A stretch of DNA of 64,000 nucleotides from the NCBI GenBank assembly GCA_023381535.1, contig JAMCSN010000226.1:434001-498000 (forward strand). The letters are read 5' to 3'. The stretch is from Bacteroidota bacterium (GTDB lineage Bacteria; Bacteroidota; Ignavibacteria; Ignavibacteriales; Melioribacteraceae). The notes beneath the pieces were generated by a model. It searched no databases and had not been told where the DNA came from. It worked only from the letters and a program-made list of their open reading frames with translations. How positions within the stretch are numbered: the first letter of the stretch is position 1; each line of letters begins with the position of its first letter. This document shows, in pieces, positions 42,988 to 50,864 of the stretch. Made by a program: the position numbers and the translations under genes.

Positions 42988-43626
42988 CTATTCATCCTCA
43001 CAGCCGCAGTATTTATCGCTCTTAGCTTTCTCGAATGATTCCTTTCCTTCCCTAAATGAAAAGTATGCAATTAAAAGCGCACCAAAAGAATCAATTCCTC
43101 CAAAGCCGGTAATTTGATAACCGACACTGGCGAGTAAAAGTACAATCGATAAGTAGAGACATGTTTTTGTGCAGTTGGCATCTGCAAGCAATGCTTCGGA
43201 GTTGAGTGCCGTCCCGATTTTTTTCTTATAGTAAATCAGCAAACCCATCGAAGCTATAGAAATAATCGAGATAACAATTCCCCAAAATGCTGTTTGTGGT
43301 TTGTGATTTGTAATTGTGTTATAGACAGCCGAGACAATCAATCCTGCCACCAATATGTAGAATGAAGTGCCGGTAATTTTCAGCGCAGTCTTTTCAAACT
43401 TATCCCGCTTTCCCTCTCCGTGAAGTTTAATTCTTATTAGCATGTGCCAAATACCGATGCCGGAGATGACCTCAACAAAAGAATCGATGCCGAAACCAAA
43501 CAGCGAAAGCGTTTCATCGGCAAATCCGAAATAAACGGAAACGACTCCTTCAACTATATTGTAGAAAACGGTAAACCACGCGAGCCATAACGCCCACCGG
43601 TAAAGTTGCTCTCTATTTTTTGTCAT
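42988..43626 (-). CDS. Cation transporter, CDF-like membrane domain only
   Basis: This 212-residue protein has about six membrane segments. 'GFGIDSFVEVISG' (about 45-57) and 'EALLADANCTKTCLYLSIVLLLASVG' (in parts, about 145-170) are the two cation-diffusion-facilitator motifs carrying the metal-binding Asp pairs. The usual cytoplasmic C-terminal domain is missing, and a short Cys-containing tail ('YCGCEDE') ends the protein. It may export divalent metals. It lies 26 bases downstream of a DUF5362 gene and may be co-transcribed with it. Confidence 0.7.
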   Translation of the reverse strand: MTKNREQLYRWALWLAWFTVFYNIVEGVVSVYFGFADETLSLFGFGIDSFVEVISGIGIWHMLIRIKLHGEGKRDKFEKTALKITGTSFYILVAGLIVSAVYNTITNHKPQTAFWGIVISIISIASMGLLIYYKKKIGTALNSEALLADANCTKTCLYLSIVLLLASVGYQITGFGGIDSFGALLIAYFSFREGKESFEKAKSDKYCGCEDE

Positions 43627-43652
43627 TATAATTTTTATTTCCTTTCAGAAAG

Positions 43653-44075
43653 TTATGAAGAGAAAGACGAGCCGGAATGCAAAAACATTCCCAGAAAACT
43701 TGATAAGAAAACAATTATAAATATTATGTAGAGAGCAGTTAAAATCAGTCCGACAATTATTAGAATCTTGAATATGTTGAAGTATCGGCTCTGCAGTTCG
43801 AAACCGGAGCGCATTGCGGCGGCATTGTTTGTCATTCTGAAATAAGAAAATTGGTCGGCAGCTTCTCTCATTCTCATACCGGCAAAAATTAGAGGAACAC
43901 CAATCAAAGCCCCTATAATAGTTAGGCAGGTTATAACGCCGTAGATAATTACAAATATTCCTACAAACCGCATATCTTTTACCATCTTGTCGAAGGTTAA
44001 TTGAAATGCCGTGGTAGGCGCAAAACTTTTTTGTGAGTCTTCAGTTTCAAGATTTAGATTGTCAAATTGTTCCAT
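43653..44075 (-). CDS. DUF5362-type membrane protein
   Basis: This 140-residue protein has a soluble acidic N-terminus and three hydrophobic segments (about 35-68 as a hairpin, 102-130). 'GALIGVPLIFAGMRMREAAD' and 'RYFNIFKILIIVGLILTALY' are typical of this small uncharacterised family. It lies upstream of the CDF-like gene on the same strand. No function is known. Confidence 0.65.
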   Translation of the reverse strand: MEQFDNLNLETEDSQKSFAPTTAFQLTFDKMVKDMRFVGIFVIIYGVITCLTIIGALIGVPLIFAGMRMREAADQFSYFRMTNNAAAMRSGFELQSRYFNIFKILIIVGLILTALYIIFIIVFLSSFLGMFLHSGSSFSS

Positions 44076-44163
44076 ACTGCACTCCCATTAGTTAATTGAT
44101 TTTTGTTACGACATGACAAGAGAAGGAACAACAACATTTAAGAATCCATAATCTAAAACCAAG

Positions 44164-44236
44164 TGGAGCTGAAGGGATTCGAACCCTCGGCCTATTCGTT
44201 GCGAACGAATCGCTCTCCCAACTGAGCTACAGCCCC
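44164..44236 (-). tRNA. tRNA-Ala (anticodon CGC)
   Basis: On the minus strand a 73-nt cloverleaf has acceptor arms GGGGCTG and CAGCTCC with the G3-U70 pair that identifies tRNA-Ala, an anticodon stem ATTCG/CGAAT around the loop TTCGCAA (anticodon CGC), and the T-arm GAGGG/CCCTT around TTCGAAT. The discriminator is A, and CCA is not encoded. Confidence 0.95.
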
Positions 44237-44433
44237 AATAATTAATTGTTAAGATAACAAAAATTTTATTTTCAAATTCTCTTCTGATTGAGTATAAAAG
44301 CCGTTTTACAAAAGAGAATCGAAAAAAGAACATCTTGACCTTGGAGAAAAGATAAGTTACATTTTAAATAAGTTCAGATGATAGTTTTCGAAAACCACTG
44401 AAAATAATATAAATCTGAAAAAGGAGGAATGCT

Positions 44434-44838
44434 ATGAAAAAGGCGATTTCTCTATTGACGTTTTCTGTTTTCTTCTTTGTTTCCTTAAACAATTATTCAA
44501 AAACTAATTTTACCTATCCATCTTCTGGTTTAGATATTCAAACTGCTCAAAAAGAAATCAAAGCCGGTAATGAATTAATTGATGGCTTTAACAAATTAAC
44601 CAGCGATAAGGGTTTGAAGAGCGGACTTCATACAATATTTAAGAGTGCTAACGGAGCTATATATTGTGTGAAACTCAAAGATGGCAAGGCAGATAAGTTA
44701 ATCGTTACTTCAAGCGAAGGGAATCAGATTAAACCTCGAATCATCAATGGTACCGGCAAGAACAATCAATGTACGGTTTGTGTTACTATATCTAAAAAAC
44801 CGCTCGTTCAAGAATGCTGGAAATGGTTTTGCAAGTAA
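44434..44838 (+). CDS. Small secreted protein with C-terminal Cys pairs
   Basis: This 134-residue protein has a strong AAGGAGGA ribosome binding site and a signal peptide (about 1-22). The mature part has 'GAIYCVKLKDGKADKLIVTS' strands and ends in a Cys-rich stretch ('QCTVCVTISKK' and 'ECWKWFCK') with four Cys that could form disulphides or bind a metal. No family is recognised. It is a single-gene unit. Confidence 0.55.
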   Translation: MKKAISLLTFSVFFFVSLNNYSKTNFTYPSSGLDIQTAQKEIKAGNELIDGFNKLTSDKGLKSGLHTIFKSANGAIYCVKLKDGKADKLIVTSSEGNQIKPRIINGTGKNNQCTVCVTISKKPLVQECWKWFCK

Positions 44839-45138
44839 GTGAAGTACGTATTCTGATTCGAGGTTAAGTCAAAGATTTTAATTTGCAGCGGACCCCGGTT
44901 CTAGGGATAGAGCCTTACTGAATCATACCCTAATATGTTTGCCAAATTAAAACCGAGAAAGCTGCTTAAGAATATTAATCCATTACGATTAATGATCGAA
45001 AATAATATGCTGGATTGAGGCCAAAGCGAGTAGAGAGATTTGGAATTTTGTTCTAGACTGTTCAAGGTTGAACATTGGTCATAAATTTATTAAACTCAAA
45101 TGTAAGAATTCATTTCTGTCAACAAATCAGGCTAACAA
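44839..45138. other. Intergenic stretch, no feature seen
   Basis: This AT-rich spacer lies before the glycoside hydrolase gene. I found no reading frame with a ribosome binding site, no strong hairpin and no copy of the repeats seen elsewhere. Confidence 0.4.
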
Positions 45139-47364
45139 ATGAAACTCGTTTATAGATTCTGCGCCGTGTTATTTTTCATTTATTTATATCCAATCGCTTC
45201 TACAGCACAAACTGTTTTACTGCCAGACCGCTGGCATTTTACAACGGGGGATAAACCGGAGTTTGCCGAACCGAAATTTAACGACAGTTCATGGGCGATG
45301 GTGAACGTCCCGGATTGGTGGGAACGGGAGGGTTATGACTATGACGGAAACGCATGGTACCGGGTCCGTTTTAATGCTGACAAAAAATTATTTGGCGACA
45401 GCGTTTACGTTCTGCTGGGCAAGATTGACGATGCCGACGAAACATATTTGAACGGAAAGCTCATCGGAAAGATGGGAAAGTTTCCGCCCAATCCGGTGAC
45501 GGCATATAACAAACTTCGCGTTTATAGAATTCCTTCTTCCATTCTGGAGCAAAAAAATGTTCTCGCGGTACGGGTGAATGATTACGGCGGTGCCGGAGGA
45601 ATTGTCGGCGGACCAGTTGGAATTTATAATAAGAAAGATTTCAAAAAGCTAATTAATCCGCCTGCCGGACCGAAGAAATCTTTTTATCAGCTGGTTACAT
45701 CCAACGGATTGATCGCCGCGGTTTACAATCAGCGTTTTGGTTACATAGAAAAAGTTCTGCCGCACATTTTTCAAGCTTACGATTCCGCGCGTTTCGTTGA
45801 ACCGTTTGTGCGGAGAATTATGCCGACAACAAAAGAGCGCCCGGCAAAAACATTTTACTACAGCAATACTCATGTAATCACCGTTTCATATCCCGGCTTT
45901 GAGATCAATTACCTCGCTCCGTTCACGACGGCAGAAAAAGTTTTTTATGCAGTGGTTTCGGGCAACAGAAAGAAAGTTGCGCAATGTTCTTTTACTTACG
46001 AGAAAACAAAAACAAAGCTTCTCGTTGATTCTTTATTAATCGAACTGCCGAAAGGTCGTGCTGAAAAATATTTTCTTTTTGGTTTCAACGATTCGCTTCA
46101 CACCGATCCCGAAATAGTTGCGAAAGCAAAGGAGCGCATGATAAAAAGCAACGGCGGCTTGGTGCGTAATGAAATCAAGTTTATGAAAAATATTTTTGCC
46201 CGATGTACCTTTCCAAAAGGTATTACCTCGGTAGAACGTGCTGTTTTAGAACAATCAATCAGCGTTTTGAAAATGGCGCAAGTTCCCCCCAATGAAGTTT
46301 TTCCAAAAGCCGCCGGACAAATTCTTGCATCTTTGCCGCCTGGCGGATGGAATATTTCATGGGTGCGCGACGGCTCATATTCTATTTTGGGATTGAACCG
46401 GCTCGGTTTATTTGACGAAGCAAAACGTTTTCTCTCTTTCATGTTGAACGCCGAATCGAATCATTACGAACATTATATTTTTCGCGATGGAAAAGATTAC
46501 GGTGTTGGCGTACCGTACAGGATTTCGGTCTGCCGGTATTTTGGAATCGGTAAAGAAGAATCGGACTTCAACAATGACGGTCCAAACATTGAATTGGATG
46601 GCTTCGGACTTTATCTCATTGCGATGTGCGATTATGTTCAGAGAAGCGGCGACACGCTCTTCTTCAAAACAAATTATGAAAAACTTGCGAGCGAAATCGG
46701 TGACGCAATAATTCATTGCATAGACACAAACAATGTCATTCGAATTGATTCCGGTCCGTGGGAGCGCCATCTGCCGGGGAAACAATTTGCTTACACATCG
46801 ATTGCATGTGCGGCCGGGTTGAGAGATTTTGCCGCGCTTTCATCACGTTTGCATTTGGGCGATGCTGAAAAATACAATCGTGCATACGAAAGATTGATGG
46901 GAGGCATCCGTAAGAATTTCTTAGTCGATAACAAGGTGCTCAAAGGAAATGTTGAAGCAAAAGATCCGAATGCTTACGACTACTTTGACGGCGGTACGAT
47001 TGAAGCATTTACGTTCGGTCTGTTTCCTGATAAAAAACTTTTCGACTCACAATTAAGCGAATACAGGCGGGAACTTGGTGTGGCAGGAGGCGAACACGGA
47101 TTTTCCCGCATCAATAAAGGCGATTGGTACGAAGTTGCCGAATGGCTGCTTCTCGATTTGCGTGCCGCTTCAGCAATGAAAAAGTTCGGAGACCCTAAAG
47201 GCGCGCATAAAATGATTGACTGGGTTACAAAGCAGGCAGCGCTTAATTTTAATTTGATACCGGAACTTTACAACGAGAAAACTTCGTTTTATGATGGAGC
47301 CATTCCCATGGTGGGTTTCGGCGCCGGAGCGTATGCAATTGCGATTTCGGACTTGTATAAGTGA
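45139..47364 (+). CDS. Exported GH15-like glycoside hydrolase with jelly-roll domain
   Basis: This 741-residue secreted protein has a signal peptide (about 1-23) and a galactose-binding-like jelly roll ('WYRVRFNADKKLFGDSVYVLLG' in parts, about 35-165). A linking beta region follows, and from about 370 a six-hairpin (alpha/alpha)6 catalytic domain: 'WNISWVRDGSYSILGL', 'DGPNIELDGFGLYLIAM', 'SGPWERHLPGKQFAYTSIACAAG' (in parts), matching the GH15 glucoamylase/glucodextranase group. Glu residues in the 'PWERH' block and near the C-terminal 'VAEWLLLDLRAA' are candidates for catalysis. Likely substrates are alpha-glucans or related oligosaccharides in the periplasm. Confidence 0.75.
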   Translation: MKLVYRFCAVLFFIYLYPIASTAQTVLLPDRWHFTTGDKPEFAEPKFNDSSWAMVNVPDWWEREGYDYDGNAWYRVRFNADKKLFGDSVYVLLGKIDDADETYLNGKLIGKMGKFPPNPVTAYNKLRVYRIPSSILEQKNVLAVRVNDYGGAGGIVGGPVGIYNKKDFKKLINPPAGPKKSFYQLVTSNGLIAAVYNQRFGYIEKVLPHIFQAYDSARFVEPFVRRIMPTTKERPAKTFYYSNTHVITVSYPGFEINYLAPFTTAEKVFYAVVSGNRKKVAQCSFTYEKTKTKLLVDSLLIELPKGRAEKYFLFGFNDSLHTDPEIVAKAKERMIKSNGGLVRNEIKFMKNIFARCTFPKGITSVERAVLEQSISVLKMAQVPPNEVFPKAAGQILASLPPGGWNISWVRDGSYSILGLNRLGLFDEAKRFLSFMLNAESNHYEHYIFRDGKDYGVGVPYRISVCRYFGIGKEESDFNNDGPNIELDGFGLYLIAMCDYVQRSGDTLFFKTNYEKLASEIGDAIIHCIDTNNVIRIDSGPWERHLPGKQFAYTSIACAAGLRDFAALSSRLHLGDAEKYNRAYERLMGGIRKNFLVDNKVLKGNVEAKDPNAYDYFDGGTIEAFTFGLFPDKKLFDSQLSEYRRELGVAGGEHGFSRINKGDWYEVAEWLLLDLRAASAMKKFGDPKGAHKMIDWVTKQAALNFNLIPELYNEKTSFYDGAIPMVGFGAGAYAIAISDLYK

Positions 47365-47529
47365 TCGATTAATAAATTTTTTTATAAATGAGTCTACTCT
47401 AAAAAGGTATTTCAGTTGCCCAAAAGTTACGATACCGGTATAAAGTAGCAGCAAAAAAATTTGAAAATGACCTTTTTAGATTCGCCTCATAAATCAAAAA
47501 CAAAAAAAATTTTCGGAAAGGAAAATTCA

Positions 47530-48510
47530 ATGGAATATACGTTCTTAGGAAGAACCGGTTTGAAGGTCAGCCGCTTGTGTCTCGGCACAATGAACTTTGG
47601 ACCTTACACTAAAGAGGCGGATGCGCATAAAATAATGAACCGCGCGCTTGAACAAGGAATCAATTTCTTCGACACGGCAAATGTTTACGGAGCGATGTGG
47701 GACGCTGACGGAGTCGGTAACACGGAAAAAATTATTGGTAGATGGTTCGCAGAAGATAAATCACGCCGCGATAAAATTGTACTTGCAACAAAAGTTTACG
47801 GCAACATGGGTTCTGCACCAAACGAATCAAAACTTTCAGCATATCATATTCGCAAGGCGTGCGAAGATAGTCTGAAAAGATTGCAGACCGATCATATCGA
47901 TCTTTACCAAATGCATCACATCGACCGCAGCACACCGTGGGAAGAAGTTTTCCAAGCGATGGAACAATTAGTGCGCAAAGGAAAAATAACTTACCTCGGC
48001 AGCAGCAACTTTGCGGCATGGAATCTTGCAGAAGCTTATTACAAATCCAAAGAAAGAAATTTTCTCGGAATCGTTTCAGAGCAAAGCATATACAGTCTTC
48101 GTAATCGTCACATTGAGTTAGAGGTTATTCCCGCTTGCAAAAATTTTGGAATCGGGTTAATTCCCTGGAGTCCGCTTGGCGGCGGAATATTGTGCGGCGT
48201 TTTAGAAAAATCCCAAGAGGGAAGACGAACGCGTGAGCCGTTGCAAAAATCCGTTGATAAACTTCGTCCTCAAATTGAGGCTTATGAAAAGCTTTGCAAA
48301 GATATAAACCAAAGACCGGCTGACGTTGCGCTTGCATGGGTATTGAGCAATCCGGTTGTTACTTCTCCTATAGTTGGCCCGCGGACAATTGAACAACTCG
48401 ATGAAAATGTTAAAGCTCTCGAAATTAAATTGACCGACGAAACTTTGAAGAAGCTTGACGAAATCTGGCCGGGTCCGGGCAATCAAGCGCCGGAAGCGTA
48501 TGCGTGGTAG
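47530..48510 (+). CDS. Aldo/keto reductase
   Basis: This NADPH-dependent oxidoreductase of about 326 residues has the AKR TIM barrel: 'YTFLGRTGLKVSRLCLGTMNFG', 'FFDTANVYG' (catalytic Asp and Tyr), 'VLATKVYG' (catalytic Lys), 'IDLYQMHHIDRSTPWEE' (catalytic His), 'YLGSSNFAAW' and 'SPIVGPRTIEQLDENV'. Start 47530 was chosen because GGAAAGGA precedes it; the upstream ATG would add a Lys-rich tail of 23 residues not usual in the family. Substrate unknown. The C-terminal sequence 'GPGNQAPEAYAW' is complete. Confidence 0.9.
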   Translation: MEYTFLGRTGLKVSRLCLGTMNFGPYTKEADAHKIMNRALEQGINFFDTANVYGAMWDADGVGNTEKIIGRWFAEDKSRRDKIVLATKVYGNMGSAPNESKLSAYHIRKACEDSLKRLQTDHIDLYQMHHIDRSTPWEEVFQAMEQLVRKGKITYLGSSNFAAWNLAEAYYKSKERNFLGIVSEQSIYSLRNRHIELEVIPACKNFGIGLIPWSPLGGGILCGVLEKSQEGRRTREPLQKSVDKLRPQIEAYEKLCKDINQRPADVALAWVLSNPVVTSPIVGPRTIEQLDENVKALEIKLTDETLKKLDEIWPGPGNQAPEAYAW

Positions 48511-48521
48511 GGAATCTGAAC

Positions 48522-48596
48522 AGTATTGAGTATCTAGTAACTAGTATCGAGTATCTAGTATCTAGTATCGAGTATCAAGCATCCAGCATCAAGGAA
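48522..48596. repeat. GTATCTAGTA/GTATCGA-type minisatellite
   Basis: Tandem variants of GAGTATCTAGTA, CTAGTATC and AAGCATCCAGCATCAAG fill the gap between two rightward genes. The last part (ATCCAGCATCAAG) is identical to the repeat at 41619-41631. Confidence 0.6.
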
Positions 48597-48601
48597 CAAG
48601 A

Positions 48602-49060
48602 ATGGATTACAACGAAAACCCTAAAGAATATTATCCGCCAATGCATTCTGCCGAGCATCTGTTGAACGGTACGATGGATCAGATGTTCAAGTGCGGAAGG
48701 TCGTTTAGCGCTCATATAGAAAAGAAAAAATCGAAATGCGATTACCATTTCGATCGCGATTTGACGCCGGAAGAGATAAAAAAAATTGAAGACAAAATAA
48801 ATGCGGTCATCAATTCCGATCTGCAAGTGAAAGAAGAGTTCATGAAACGGGACGATGCTGCAAAATATTTTAGTCTTCAAAGATTGCCTGAAGAAGCCGG
48901 CGAAACTCTTCGCGTCATCAGCATCGGTGATTATGATAAATGTTTGTGCAGCGGTCCGCATGTGAAATCGACGAAAGAAATCGGCGGATTCAGAATAATA
49001 TCCACCGGTTTTGAAAACGGTGTCTTGAGAGTTCGTTTCAAAATTAACGAACCGAAATAA
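48602..49060 (+). CDS. AlaX-like / threonyl-alanyl tRNA editing (SAD) domain protein
   Basis: This 152-residue protein carries the zinc-binding pattern of the tRNA-synthetase second additional domain: HxxxH at His15/His19 ('HSAEHLL') and CxxxH at Cys116/His120 ('CSGPHVKSTKEIG'). Free-standing proteins of this fold hydrolyse mischarged Ala-tRNA species such as Ser-tRNA(Ala). The protein is shorter and more diverged than typical AlaX, so the editing target is inferred. It directly follows a minisatellite and precedes mbfA by 44 bases. Confidence 0.75.
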   Translation: MDYNENPKEYYPPMHSAEHLLNGTMDQMFKCGRSFSAHIEKKKSKCDYHFDRDLTPEEIKKIEDKINAVINSDLQVKEEFMKRDDAAKYFSLQRLPEEAGETLRVISIGDYDKCLCSGPHVKSTKEIGGFRIISTGFENGVLRVRFKINEPK

Positions 49061-49104
49061 ACTGACAAAAATTTCACTATAATTTTCAAAAAGGAGTTTT
49101 AAAG

Positions 49105-50049
49105 ATGCGTTCGTTCGACAGTTTAACAGAACAAGAAATACTTGCGCTTGCAATCTCGCTTGAAGAGGAAGATGCACGTATATACGACGACTTTGCCGAA
49201 GGTCTCCGCGCTGATTTTCCGGAACAGGCTGATGAATTTGTTAGAATGCGAAAAGAAGAAGATGGGCACAGACATCGGCTGCTTGATCTATACAAAAGTA
49301 AATTTGGCGAGCACATTCCTTTAATTCGCCGCGAAGACGTTAGAGGATTTGTTACGCGAAAACCGGTTTGGCGCGCACGACCTTTGCGAATTTCAACTGC
49401 AAGAAAATTTGCGCAGGAGATGGAACTTGAAACCGGAAGATTTTATGAAGCATCCGCAAAAAAAACAACCGATGCCAGCATTCGCCAACTGTTAGGCGAT
49501 TTAACCGACGAAGAACGGAAACATGTTCACACTGCGCAGACAATGGAAGCCAGCGCAAAAGTTGAATCCGAGCAGGCGGCACAGAAACGATTATTTCTAC
49601 TTCAGGTAATTCAACCGGGACTTGCCGGATTGATGGACGGATCTGTTTCTACTTTGGCGCCGTTGTTCGCCGCGGCATTCGCAACTCACAATAGCTTCGA
49701 TACTTTCCTAATTGGTCTTGCAGCGAGCATTGGTGCGGGAATAAGCATGGGTTTTGCCGAAGCGCTTTCCGATGACGGAACTCTTACCGGTCGTGGACAT
49801 CCTTGGATGCGCGGAGCGATCACGGGGTTGATGACAACCCTCGGTGGAATCGGTCATACATTGCCGTATCTCATTCCGAATGTTTACACTGCAACAACAA
49901 TCGCCGTAATTGTTGTTCTTATAGAGTTAGGTGTGATCTCATGGGTGCGACATAAATTTATGGATACACCGCTGGGTACCGCAATATTTCAAGTTGTTAT
50001 CGGCGGCATCTTAGTATTTCTTGCCGGAGTGTTGATCGGAAGCTCGTAA
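49105..50049 (+). CDS. mbfA: Ferritin-like/VIT1 iron exporter, MbfA type
   Basis: The 314-residue protein has an N-terminal ferritin-like (erythrin-vacuolar iron transporter) domain with di-iron Glu/His sites ('[12 protein letters not shown]', '[11 protein letters not shown]', '[13 protein letters not shown]', '[12 protein letters not shown]'; about 15-155). A VIT1/CCC1-type membrane domain follows from about 170, with roughly five helices ('[22 protein letters not shown]', in parts). MbfA proteins export iron under iron or peroxide stress. A GGAG ribosome binding site precedes the ATG. A Fur/Irr-type site was not identified. Length fits the family. Confidence 0.88.
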   Translation: MRSFDSLTEQEILALAISLEEEDARIYDDFAEGLRADFPEQADEFVRMRKEEDGHRHRLLDLYKSKFGEHIPLIRREDVRGFVTRKPVWRARPLRISTARKFAQEMELETGRFYEASAKKTTDASIRQLLGDLTDEERKHVHTAQTMEASAKVESEQAAQKRLFLLQVIQPGLAGLMDGSVSTLAPLFAAAFATHNSFDTFLIGLAASIGAGISMGFAEALSDDGTLTGRGHPWMRGAITGLMTTLGGIGHTLPYLIPNVYTATTIAVIVVLIELGVISWVRHKFMDTPLGTAIFQVVIGGILVFLAGVLIGSS

Positions 50050-50198
50050 ATACTACGTGATCTGCTGCATATAACTTGTTCGTGTGACGAAATTAATGGG
50101 ATTTTATCCCGCCTAAAATATTTAGAACACATCTAATTGATATTTGAAAAATCAAAATTTAGATGCTACTTTTGGGCACTAAAATATCGGGGTTGTGC

Positions 50199-50393
50199 AT
50201 GCCAGAAGAGCTATACATTAATTTTAAATTTAAAAATAGAAAAACTGGTGAGCTTAAAGACGGTTATATTCGCGTTCCTAATATTGAAAAATATGCGAAC
50301 GGGTTAAAAAAGTTTTTCGATATTCACCAATTCCGGGTTTGTGAAAAGCGGCTTGTGAGCAGGGAAGAGTTCGAAAAAAGAGGCAAAGCATAA
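50199..50393 (+). CDS. Small basic hypothetical protein
   Basis: From the ATG at 50199 this is a 64-residue protein: 'MPEELYINFKFKNRKTGELK', 'DGYIRVPNIEKYANGLKKFF', then a basic tail with one Cys. The order of strands and helix is consistent with a small alpha/beta domain. The ribosome binding site is weak and an in-frame start 12 codons earlier is possible. No family recognised. It lies 45 bases before the thioredoxin gene and may be co-transcribed with it. Confidence 0.5.
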   Translation: MPEELYINFKFKNRKTGELKDGYIRVPNIEKYANGLKKFFDIHQFRVCEKRLVSREEFEKRGKA

Positions 50394-50438
50394 ATCGTAT
50401 TTTTTATTTCATTGTTCGGTAATTCTATTTCCGCTTAG

Positions 50439-50768
50439 ATGCAAACTGATAAAATTACACCGAGTGAATTTCTTTCTTTCACTTCTTCAAATAGAGCTGC
50501 TGCGGTTTACTTCAGCACGCCCGATTGCAACGTCTGCAAAGTCTTAAAACCGAAATTCATCGAATTTCTTCAAACCGAATTTCCTTTGATAGAATTTCTT
50601 TATGTCGATGTAAGCCTTTCGAAAGAACTGTCTGCACAACAAAATATATTTGCAGTACCAACCATTTTGTTCTTCTTTGACGGCAAAGAGTTTTTCCGCA
50701 AGTCCAGAATTGTAAATTTTGAAGAGCTGAGGGAAGAACTGGATAGGATTTACAAACTATTGAGTTAA
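50439..50768 (+). CDS. Thioredoxin-like protein
   Basis: This 109-residue thioredoxin fold has the redox motif CNVC (Cys30 and Cys33), 'FLYVDVSLSKEL' and the cis-Pro loop 'FAVPTILFFFDGKEF'. The active site differs from the classical WCGPC, so it belongs to the divergent thioredoxins of Bacteroidota rather than TrxA. No signal peptide is present, so it is cytoplasmic. A perfect 15-bp inverted repeat lies just after the stop. Confidence 0.85.
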   Translation: MQTDKITPSEFLSFTSSNRAAAVYFSTPDCNVCKVLKPKFIEFLQTEFPLIEFLYVDVSLSKELSAQQNIFAVPTILFFFDGKEFFRKSRIVNFEELREELDRIYKLLS

Positions 50769-50780
50769 CAATTATTTTAA

Positions 50781-50834
50781 GGCTGTCTCAAAAGTGTTTA
50801 CAGAATTACTAATTCAGTCTTTTGAGACAGCCTC
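50781..50834. repeat. Perfect 15-bp inverted repeat between convergent genes
   Basis: AGGCTGTCTCAAAAG (50781-50795) and CTTTTGAGACAGCCT (50820-50834) are exact inverted copies around a 24-base spacer. It can act as a bidirectional terminator between the thioredoxin gene and the convergent BNR gene. The GGCTGTCTCAAAA terminus also resembles those of some insertion sequences, so a MITE origin is possible. Confidence 0.75.
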
Positions 50835-50864
50835 TTCTAATTTCTACATACTCTATACTAAATA

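Noticed and set aside
48575..49177. Minus-strand frame of 200 codons over the AlaX-like gene
   Set aside because: The plus strand has zinc-site motifs and a complete domain; the minus frame has no recognisable domain and crosses the minisatellite.
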